A stretch of DNA of 17,593 bases from JADGGV01 sp035715725. Its GTDB lineage: Bacteria; Gemmatimonadota; Gemmatimonadetes; Longimicrobiales; RSA9. Positions 1 to 5,807 of this stretch are shown piece after piece. A program made the position numbers and the translations under genes. The notes below the pieces were generated by a model. It did not search any database. It worked only from the letters and a program-made list of their open reading frames with translations, and was not told where the DNA came from. Each line of letters starts with the position of its first letter. Position 1 is the first letter of the stretch. The stretch is taken from assembly GCA_035715725.1 (NCBI GenBank), contig DASTKT010000042.1, forward strand, positions 1-17,593, written 5' to 3'.

Positions 1-249
1 GACGGCGACGATCGGGATGCCCACGGTCCGCGAGTCCGCGCGGAGCCGGTCCTTCGCCGTCCAGCCGTCCATCACGGGCATGCGCAGGTCCATCAGCACG
101 AGGTCGGGGAGCAGCTCCACGGCCAGCTCGACGCCGGCCGCCCCATTCGGCGCGCCGCTCACCTCGAAGCCGAGCGCCCCCAGCACCTGCGCGTAGCACT
201 CCCGCACGAGCGCGTTGTCCTCGACGACGAGGATCCTCCCCTTGGACAT
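1..249 (-). CDS. Response regulator receiver domain protein (3' end cut by window edge)
   Basis: The 83 visible residues start MSKGRILVVEDNALVRECYA and form most of a CheY-like receiver domain. The acidic pocket is E10-D11 and the phospho-acceptor is D54 in LVLMDLRMPVMDGW. The visible part ends at IPIVAV, just before the conserved Thr/Ser position, so the last part of the domain and any output domain lie outside the window. The start is the ATG at 249, with GGAG 8 nt upstream (complement of 258-261). Known for the family: a cognate histidine kinase phosphorylates the Asp and so controls an output domain or partner. Whether this is a stand-alone CheY/DivK-like protein or the front of a larger regulator cannot be told. 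It lies 165 nt downstream of the glycosyltransferase operon on the same strand, and a functional link is not shown. Confidence 0.87.
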   Translation of the reverse strand, partial: MSKGRILVVEDNALVRECYAQVLGALGFEVSGAPNGAAGVELAVELLPDLVLMDLRMPVMDGWTAKDRLRADSRTVGIPIVAV

Positions 250-414
250 CGTGGCGGCTCCGAGAGAGCGGAGGGTGGGGCCGTAGGGCACCGGCAGAAG
301 GTCCCCAAAGTTGCTCCGCCGGACGCCGCACGGCAAGGCCAGCGCGACGCTACGAATCGCCACGGCGGCACGGTCGACGCCGCGTGGAGCTGCTCCCGGC
401 CGGCCGCGCCGCCG
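250..414. other. Short intergenic region, no clear signal
   Basis: These 165 bases separate the GT4 gene from the response regulator on the same strand. They hold a small imperfect palindrome (CTCCG at 258-262 facing CGGAG at 269-273) that overlaps the regulator's Shine-Dalgarno. No convincing terminator or -35/-10 pair is visible. Confidence 0.4.
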
Positions 415-1476
415 CTACTCCGCGCGGAGCGCCGCAGGCACCCCACCACTGCCCGCCACCCGCCGGTACAGCTCCAGGTACTCCGCGCTCATCCGCTCCG
501 CCGAATGGCGCTCGCGGGCCGCGGCGCGGCACGCGGCCGGGTCGATGCCGGGCGCCGCGGCGATGGCGTCGGCCATCTCGGCCTCGTCGTGGACCAGGAA
601 GCCGGTGCGGCCATGGTCGACGATCCCGGCGAGCGCGCCGGCCGGATGTGCCACGACCGGCGTTCCCGAGGCGAGCGCCTCGATGGCGACGAGGGAGCTG
701 GTCTCGGGGACGAGGCTGGGGATGACGACGCAGCGGGCGGCGGCGAGGAGCCGTCGCTTGCGGCGGGCGGAGACGGGGCCGATGAAGCGGTGGCGCGCGT
801 CGAGGCGCGGCACGATCGCCTCGCGGAAGTAGCGCTCGTGGGCCTCGTAGCCGAAGACGACGCCGCCGAGGAGGAGCGGCACGCCGGCGCGGGTGGCGGC
901 GTCGAGGGCGTGGTGGAATCCTTTCTCGGGGCAGATGCGGCCGAGCGCGAGGGCGAAGCCGCGGCGGGAGACGCGGGCGCCGAAGCGGTCGAGCGGGACG
1001 CCGTTCTCGATCGGCGGGAGGAGCCGGGCGGCGGGCGGGCAGCGCTCGTGCTGGGACGCGGAGACGCACTGGAGCCAGGTGTCGGGGCGCTCGAGGCGGA
1101 AGACCCGAGGCGCGTACCATTCGGGCGGCAGGTGGAGCGTGGCGAGGACCGGCACGCCGGGATCCGGCAGGTACGCGTCGAAGTCGAGCCCGTGCATGTG
1201 GACGAGGTCGGCGCTCCAGCGCCGGAGCGCGCGGTCGAGCGCCTGGCGGCACCCCGCGCGCGCGGCGGCGCGGGCGGCGTCGTCGAGCGGGCCGGTGGGC
1301 GCCGGAAACGACACCAGCGTGCCGGCGACGCGGGAGCCTTCGCACGCCACGACGACGGAGCGGTGTCCGGCGGCGGTGAGCGCGGCGTCGAGCTGCCAGA
1401 GCACCTGCTCGGCGCCGCCCACGGCGTCGGGCCCGACGGGCGCGAGCGGGAAGGCGACGCTGACGACGGTCAGCAT
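415..1476 (-). CDS. Glycosyltransferase, GT4-like (GT-B fold)
   Basis: This 353-residue protein has the two-lobed GT-B layout. The N-terminal lobe has the acceptor-side motif GGAEQVL (residues 20-26). The C-terminal lobe begins near residue 173 with ALGRICPEKGF, whose R180 and K185 correspond to the NDP-sugar phosphate-binding Arg/Lys pair. The retaining-GT4 EX7E motif is E258-E266, in PETSSLVAIEALASGTPVVA. No signal peptide or membrane segment is seen, so it should act in the cytosol. The start is the ATG at 1476, which shares its A with the TAA stop of the PIG-L gene (TAATG), indicating translational coupling. It is the last gene of the four-gene operon. The sugar donor and acceptor cannot be read from the sequence. 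A GT4 next to a PIG-L deacetylase recalls BshA/BshB and MshA/MshB, but the other two genes argue for a different glycan. Confidence 0.86.
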   Translation of the reverse strand: MLTVVSVAFPLAPVGPDAVGGAEQVLWQLDAALTAAGHRSVVVACEGSRVAGTLVSFPAPTGPLDDAARAAARAGCRQALDRALRRWSADLVHMHGLDFDAYLPDPGVPVLATLHLPPEWYAPRVFRLERPDTWLQCVSASQHERCPPAARLLPPIENGVPLDRFGARVSRRGFALALGRICPEKGFHHALDAATRAGVPLLLGGVVFGYEAHERYFREAIVPRLDARHRFIGPVSARRKRRLLAAARCVVIPSLVPETSSLVAIEALASGTPVVAHPAGALAGIVDHGRTGFLVHDEAEMADAIAAAPGIDPAACRAAARERHSAERMSAEYLELYRRVAGSGGVPAALRAE

Positions 1477-2312
1477 TACGCCGGCTCCGCGATCCCGAGC
1501 CGCGCGCTGGCGTCCGCGGCGAGCGCGCGCCATCGCTCTCCGGTCACGCCCCACTCGAAGCGCTCGTAGAAGAGCCGGCCGGCGTGGGGCGGCCGGGAGA
1601 AGTCGTAGCGCGGCGCGGGGCGGAACCGCTCGGCGCCGATGGCGAACGCCTCGAGGACGCGCGCCTGCGTCGCGAACTCGGCGAACAGGCGGCGCTTGAG
1701 GTCGCGGGCGGCGTCGTCCAGCATCACGGTGACGGTCGGGCGGCCGCGCGCGGGGAGGAACTCGCCGGTGCGCATGGCGCCGTCGTTGCCCGCGTGGTAG
1801 CCCGCGAGCTCGGCGACGAGCGGAGCGGCGACGTCGCCGGTGGCGGCGAGGAGCGCGCGGGCGGCGTGGGCGGCGAACGCGGTGGCGTCGTGGTCCGGGT
1901 GGCCGCCCTCGTAGGCGTGCGTGAGGAGCACCTCGGGGCGCAGCTCCCAGATCAACTCGAGCAGCGCGAGGGTGATGCGGACGAGCTCGAAGGACGCGTG
2001 CTGGTCGGGGATGTCGAGCGTGCGGGCCTGCTCGGGTCCGATCCCGGCGAGCGCGAGCGCGGCGAGCAGCTCGCGGCGGCGGGCGGCCGCGTACGCCTCG
2101 CGGGTGTCGTACCCGGCGGCGCGCGCGTCCGCGAGGTCGGGCGGCGAGCCGTCGGTGACGTGGACGAACGCGGCGTGGCCCAGGCGGGGGAGCAGGCTGG
2201 CGGCGCCGATGACCTCGTCGTCCGGATGGGCGACGACGACGAGCGTGCGCGGCGCGGGGCGCGCATCGCCGGCCATGCCGAGGAGGCGCGCCAGACGGCC
2301 GCTCGGGCTCAC
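1476..2312 (-). CDS. PIG-L/LmbE family N-acetyl-sugar deacetylase
   Basis: The protein (278 aa from the GTG start) carries the family zinc motif AHPDDE at residues 28-33 and the second metal motif GGHPDHD at 136-142. The metal ligands expected from the family are H29, D32 and H141; D31 is the likely catalytic base. Family members remove the acetyl group from N-acetylglucosamine-type sugars. The GTG at 2312 was chosen because it overlaps the upstream stop as GTGA, the usual coupling arrangement. The ATG at 2276 (12 codons in, before the core) is a real alternative, since neither start has a strong Shine-Dalgarno. Length is normal for the family and there is no signal peptide. In context it probably deacetylates a sugar intermediate made with the neighbouring glycosyltransferases; the substrate is unknown. 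Confidence 0.88.
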   Translation of the reverse strand: MSPSGRLARLLGMAGDARPAPRTLVVVAHPDDEVIGAASLLPRLGHAAFVHVTDGSPPDLADARAAGYDTREAYAAARRRELLAALALAGIGPEQARTLDIPDQHASFELVRITLALLELIWELRPEVLLTHAYEGGHPDHDATAFAAHAARALLAATGDVAAPLVAELAGYHAGNDGAMRTGEFLPARGRPTVTVMLDDAARDLKRRLFAEFATQARVLEAFAIGAERFRPAPRYDFSRPPHAGRLFYERFEWGVTGERWRALAADASARLGIAEPA

Positions 2313-3094
2313 GGCGTGCTCGCGCGCGCGAGCCTTCCCTCGGCGTCGGCGCGCCACGCCGCGTCGCTCGGCGCGGGCCGGTCGCGGAGCATCTCGATGG
2401 CCTCGCGGTAGCCGTGCAGCGTGCCGACGTCGACGTACGCCTGGCCGGCGCGCACGCCGACGGCACGGCCGCCCTGCTCGAGGAACGCGTTCACGAGCGA
2501 GCCGATGTACTCGTCGCGGCGGCCGCGCTCCTGCCAGAGGTCGTGGAGCCGCGCGAGCACGGACGCCGGCATCTTGAAGGCGCCCCAGATCCACTTCGAG
2601 TCGCCGGGCTCCTTGACGCGGATGCGTCGCACCCACCCCTCGTCGTCGGTGTCGACGGCGTCGAAGAACTCGGGGCGCTGCACGGGGAAGAGCAGGAAGC
2701 CGAGGAGGCCGGCGGGGAGCGCGCGCAGGCCGTCGTCGGGGAACCAGATCGTGTCGGGGAGCCCGACGACGACGGTCTCGTCGGGCGGGATGAACGGCAG
2801 CGCGCAGAAGACGGCGTCGCACAGGCCGGCCGGGCGGGCCTGGACCACGTAGCCGAGGTGCGCGGGCCCGATCTGGCCGCCGTAGTACTCGAGGATGTCC
2901 GACTTGCCGGGGGAGATGACGAAGCAGATCCGGGTGGCGCCCGCGAGGATCATGCGGTCGACCAGGTATTCGCTGACCGCGCGGGGCCGCTCGACGCCGT
3001 CGTCCATGCGGCTGCCGACGGGAAGCAGCTCCTTCGAGAAGGCGAGCGGCTGGATGCGGCTCCCCGCGCCCGCCGCCGGGATGATGCCCCACAT
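2309..3094 (-). CDS. Sugar-phosphate nucleotidyltransferase (NTP_transferase family)
   Basis: The 261-residue protein opens with the nucleotide-binding signature GIIPAAGAGSRIQPL followed by SKELLPVG (K21), as in glucose-1-phosphate thymidylyl/uridylyltransferases. Other family landmarks are GLPDTIW (D114, metal/nucleotide Asp), KEPGDSKWIWGAF (161-173, sugar-phosphate site) and DVGTLHGYREA (222-232, second metal Asp). It should make an NDP-sugar from NTP and a sugar-1-phosphate in the cytosol. It is compact, with no left-handed beta-helix extension, so it lacks an acyl/acetyltransferase domain. The ATG at 3094 lies 3 nt after the stop of the CgeB-like gene, and its own stop overlaps the next start. 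It probably supplies the activated sugar for the operon's glycosyltransferases. Base and sugar specificity are undetermined. Confidence 0.86.
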   Translation of the reverse strand: MWGIIPAAGAGSRIQPLAFSKELLPVGSRMDDGVERPRAVSEYLVDRMILAGATRICFVISPGKSDILEYYGGQIGPAHLGYVVQARPAGLCDAVFCALPFIPPDETVVVGLPDTIWFPDDGLRALPAGLLGFLLFPVQRPEFFDAVDTDDEGWVRRIRVKEPGDSKWIWGAFKMPASVLARLHDLWQERGRRDEYIGSLVNAFLEQGGRAVGVRAGQAYVDVGTLHGYREAIEMLRDRPAPSDAAWRADAEGRLARASTP

Positions 3095-3097
3095 GGA

Positions 3098-4210
3098 CTA
3101 CACCTCCATGGCCGCCCCGCCGAGCGCCGGCGCGCCCGTCTGGCGCAGCGTCTCCTCCAGGATGCTCTCCAGCTCGAGCACGCGGTGCGCGGCCGTGTGC
3201 TCGGCGAGCGTGCGCTCGCGCGCGGCCCGGCCGATCCGGCCCAGCTCGTCGTCGGAGAGCGCGAGCGCGGCCATGGCCTGCTCCGTGTCGGCGGCGGCGA
3301 GGATCTCGGCGCCGGGCTCGAAGAAGGCGTCGATCCCCTCCCACGTGTCGCTCAGCACCGGGCAGCCGCACGCCGCGGCCTCGAACAGCCGGCCGGACGG
3401 GCAGTAGCCCATCTCCGCCATGGCGCGGCGCGTCACGTTCACCGTCATCCGCGACGACGAGTAGAACGCCGGGTGCTCCGCTAGCGGCATGTGGCGCACG
3501 AAGAAGATGTTCGGCGTCCAGGGGAAGTCGTGCGGGTAGAGCGCGCCGCCGATGACGAAGCGCCGGTCCGGCAGCCGCCGCGCGGGCTCGAGCATGAGCC
3601 GGTCGAGGACTTCCTGGCGGTCGGCGGCGTACGTGCCGAGGTAGGACAGGTCGGCGCGGTACCCGTCCACGGGCGCGACCCGCCGGTGCAGCTCGCCGTC
3701 CACGTGGCCGTAGAGCGGCGCGACGCGGCGGGCGCCGAGGCGGTCGCGCAGCTCGGTGAGCGCGCGGCCGCCGGTGTAGCTGAGGACCAGGTCGAAGTCG
3801 CCCAGCCCCTGGTCCGGCAGGTACGCCACGCCCTGCCCGCTGCGCACGGCCGCGAGCGTGACCGGCGTGTCCATGTCGTAGAAGACGCGCAGCCGCGCGG
3901 GCGAGCCGAGCACCAGCTCGGACGCCGGCACCGCGTCGTAGCAGTACGACGTCACCATGGCGACGTCGGCGTCCGCCAGCCGCCGGCGCGCGACCGGCCG
4001 CAGCGCCTCCCAGTCGTCGTACAGGATCAGCTCCCCGCCACCCGGCACCTCCCACAGGTCCCGCGTGCTGGCGTAGTACGGCACGTCGTGCTCGAAGAAG
4101 GCGACGTGGTGCCCGCGCGCCGCCAGGGCGCGGCACAGGCCGCGCCAGAGCATGGCGTGGCCGTTCCCCCAGGACGAGCTGATGGTGAGGCCGAAGACCA
4201 CGAGCTTCAT
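3098..4210 (-). CDS. CgeB-like glycosyltransferase
   Basis: First gene of the operon, 370 aa. It begins MKLVVFGLTISSSWGNGHAM, typical of the CgeB/DUF3880-type proteins, and has a C-terminal Glyco_trans_1_2-like lobe with SYLGTYAADRQ (near residue 180) and GRLFEAAACGCPVLSD followed by FFEPG. These are the usual nucleotide-sugar binding parts. The reading frame stays open upstream to 4369, but that part is low-complexity Pro/Gly/Arg with no similarity to the family, so the ATG at 4210 is the start. Its Shine-Dalgarno is weak. No membrane segment or signal peptide is seen. CgeB itself is a spore-coat polysaccharide protein of Bacillus; members in non-spore-formers are presumed glycosyltransferases for surface or small-molecule glycans. 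The exact product is unknown. Confidence 0.83.
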   Translation of the reverse strand: MKLVVFGLTISSSWGNGHAMLWRGLCRALAARGHHVAFFEHDVPYYASTRDLWEVPGGGELILYDDWEALRPVARRRLADADVAMVTSYCYDAVPASELVLGSPARLRVFYDMDTPVTLAAVRSGQGVAYLPDQGLGDFDLVLSYTGGRALTELRDRLGARRVAPLYGHVDGELHRRVAPVDGYRADLSYLGTYAADRQEVLDRLMLEPARRLPDRRFVIGGALYPHDFPWTPNIFFVRHMPLAEHPAFYSSSRMTVNVTRRAMAEMGYCPSGRLFEAAACGCPVLSDTWEGIDAFFEPGAEILAAADTEQAMAALALSDDELGRIGRAARERTLAEHTAAHRVLELESILEETLRQTGAPALGGAAMEV

Positions 4211-4616
4211 GCGGCATCCGATGGCCGGGGATTCGTCGGGTGGCCGGTCGCGCGGCCGGGCGACGCCGGGCGCCGGCACCCCCTGCCCGCCCGGGCCCTG
4301 CGCCCGGCCGCAACATCGGTACTCGGCGGACCCCGGCGGGGCCGTCCCGGATGGGCCAGGCGCGGGCACGGCGCGCGCGCTGCGGCGGCGGGTGGGTGGG
4401 TCCGCGCGCCCGCGCGCCCGCGTGGCGCCGCGCCGTCGCTTCAGCCGCGGCGCGCCGCTGCCGACACTCGTGCATCGGGGGACGTCGTGCTCCGCGCGGG
4501 GGCGGGGCGCGCCCGAGCGCGCGCCGGCGGCCCGTGCGCGACGTTGTGACCCGCGCGCGGGGCGAGGCGTCTAGCGGTTGCCGGCCCCGCGGGACCCTAG
4601 CCGTTCGAGGCGGCCG
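4211..4616. other. Divergent intergenic region between glyco-operon and small CDS
   Basis: This 406-bp stretch must hold promoters for both directions. It is extremely GC-rich with runs of alternating GC (around 4370-4430 and 4540-4565). On the + strand a weak TTGTGA (4543-4548) and TCTAGC (4570-4575) pair exists, but with about 21 nt between them, too wide for a standard promoter. No RNA gene or conserved ORF is recognised. Confidence 0.35.
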
Positions 4617-4949
4617 ATGCAGCGCGCCCACCGCCCCACCCTGATCCAGACCCTCCTCGAAGGCCTCGCGCTCGAGCAGGCGCTCGACCGCGAGGTGCCG
4701 CTGCCCACGCTCTGCACCTGGGCCAAGGTGCGCGGCTACTCCCACAAGACCGCCGAGGCGATCGCCGGCGCGGTGGCCGGGCTCGAGCGCGCCGGCATCG
4801 TCTACACGGTGCCGGCGGAGCCGACCACGCGGCGGAAATCGCCCGCGCGCGTCGGGCTCACGCGCCGCGCCGCCGACATCCTCCGCGACGAGGGCCCCGG
4901 CGGTCTCTACGACCATTACGTGAGCCACGCCGGGCGCGGCCACGGCTGA
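4617..4949 (+). CDS. Small protein of unknown function, possibly winged-helix
   Basis: The 110-residue product is not recognised. It reads as mostly helical: residues 9-24 (LIQTLLEGLALEQALD) and 43-60 look like helices. A possible beta-wing follows in GIVYTVPAEPTTRRKSPARVGLT (60-82), and then a helix RRAADILRDE. This order, with LTRRAADIL near the end, resembles small winged helix-turn-helix proteins of the PadR/MarR type, but no decisive motif is present. The ATG at 4617 was chosen over the in-frame TTG at 4578 because GAGG lies 6 nt upstream (4607-4610). It is divergent from the glyco-operon, which would suit a local regulator, but that is only positional. There is no signal peptide, and the codon usage is like its neighbours. 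Confidence 0.62.
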   Translation: MQRAHRPTLIQTLLEGLALEQALDREVPLPTLCTWAKVRGYSHKTAEAIAGAVAGLERAGIVYTVPAEPTTRRKSPARVGLTRRAADILRDEGPGGLYDHYVSHAGRGHG

Positions 4950-4968
4950 CGCCGTCGCTCCGCGAACG

Positions 4969-4989
4969 GGCGGCGCCCCACACGCCGCC
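4969..4989 (+). terminator. GC hairpin after the small CDS, weak terminator candidate
   Basis: GGCGGCG (4969-4975) faces CGCCGCC (4983-4989) across a 7-nt loop, 20 nt after the stop codon. There is no T-run, only GACTTCTCCC, so an intrinsic terminator is possible but unproven. Confidence 0.3.
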
Positions 4990-5025
4990 GGACTTCTCCC
5001 GACGGACCCGCCCCCCCTCCAGACC

Positions 5026-5033
5026 TATCGTTG
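5026..5033 (+). promoter_or_regulatory. Candidate -10 element for the TlpA-like gene
   Basis: CCTATCGTTG sits 83 nt before the GTG start. An almost identical motif, CCTATCTTG, sits in the same position class before the GH3 gene (5754-5762). The shared string is the only support; no good -35 box is visible. Confidence 0.22.
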
Positions 5034-5115
5034 GCTCACGGATCGCGCCCGAGGCCGCCTTGCGCCCGCCGGACGGCGCCGGGATCTTTCGGGGCGACCC
5101 GAACGGAGGAGCATC

Positions 5116-5679
5116 GTGGGACCCTGGCGGCGGAGCTGGATCGTGGGTGGCGCGGGGCTGGCGCTGGCGCTGGGCGGAGCGGCGCTGCTGGCCTCGGGCT
5201 GGCGGCCCGCGGCGGCGCGCCCGGCCGCGGGCCGCGCGGCCGCGCCCGCCTTCAGCGCGCCCTCCCTCCTCGGCGACACCGTCTCCCTCGCCCAGCTCCG
5301 CGGCCGCGTCGTCGTCCTGAACTTCTGGGCGACGTGGTGTCCGCCCTGCCGCGAGGAGATGCCGGCGCTCCAGCGGCTGCACGGACGCTTCGGCGCTCGC
5401 GGCCTCAGCGTCGTCGGCGTCGCCGAGGACGAGAACCCGCCCGGCCGGTCCCCCGTGGCCGACATCTTCTCCTTCATGATCTCCCGCCGCCTCAGCTTCT
5501 CCGTGCTGCTGGACCCGACGGGTCGCGTCGAGGACCTGTTCGGCGTCGGCGGCTATCCCACCACGATCGTGCTGGACCGGCGCGGCCGCATCGTCCGCAA
5601 GGTGATGGGCCCGGCCGCCTGGGACGAGCCGCCCTACAGCACCGAGGTCGAGCGGCTGCTCGCGGAGCCCGGCGAGTAG
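5116..5679 (+). CDS. TlpA/ResA-like membrane-anchored thioredoxin
   Basis: This 187-residue protein has an N-terminal positive patch (RRSW), then a hydrophobic stretch at residues 9-27 that should act as an uncleaved anchor or signal. An Ala/Pro linker and a thioredoxin fold follow. The active site WCPPC has W74, C75 and C78, and the cis-proline is P148 in GYPTT. FSAPSLLGDTVSLAQLRGRVVVLNFWATW is the usual TlpA/AhpC-TSA entry. It should act outside the membrane as a disulfide reductase, as ResA/CcmG/TlpA do for cytochrome c maturation or thiol repair. The GTG at 5116 is set by GGAGGA 5 nt upstream (5105-5110). No cytochrome maturation genes are nearby, so the partner is unknown. There is no insert like that of TlpA proper. 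Confidence 0.92.
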   Translation: MGPWRRSWIVGGAGLALALGGAALLASGWRPAAARPAAGRAAAPAFSAPSLLGDTVSLAQLRGRVVVLNFWATWCPPCREEMPALQRLHGRFGARGLSVVGVAEDENPPGRSPVADIFSFMISRRLSFSVLLDPTGRVEDLFGVGGYPTTIVLDRRGRIVRKVMGPAAWDEPPYSTEVERLLAEPGE

Positions 5680-5755
5680 CGGCCGCCCGGGCGGCGCGCC
5701 CATCGTAGGCCGCGCCGCCCCGCCCCCAACGCGTGCACCGTCCGGCCGCGGCGCC

Positions 5756-5762
5756 TATCTTG
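5756..5762 (+). promoter_or_regulatory. Candidate -10 element for the GH3 gene
   Basis: TATCTTG lies 45 nt before the chosen ATG and matches the motif upstream of the TlpA-like gene. If used, it would give a short leader of about 40 nt and would exclude the earlier in-frame GTG at 5733. The -35 region has no recognisable box. Confidence 0.25.
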
Positions 5763-5807
5763 CCCCCGTCCGCGAACCCGATCCGCAGCCTGGAGGAGCG
5801 CTCGCCG

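Noticed and set aside
415..2312. Bacillithiol or mycothiol synthesis (BshA/BshB or MshA/MshB) from the GT4 plus PIG-L pair
   Set aside because: No BshC or MshC/MshD gene is present, and the coupled nucleotidyltransferase and CgeB-like genes point to another glycan. Only general family likeness supports it.
415..2466. A single 683-residue fusion of the GT4 with upstream sequence
   Set aside because: The part before MLTVVSVAF is an out-of-frame shadow of the PIG-L gene; the TAATG junction gives a natural start at 1476.
4211..4369. N-terminal extension of the CgeB-like protein
   Set aside because: The extra 53 residues are low-complexity and precede a typical family start, MKLVVFGLT.
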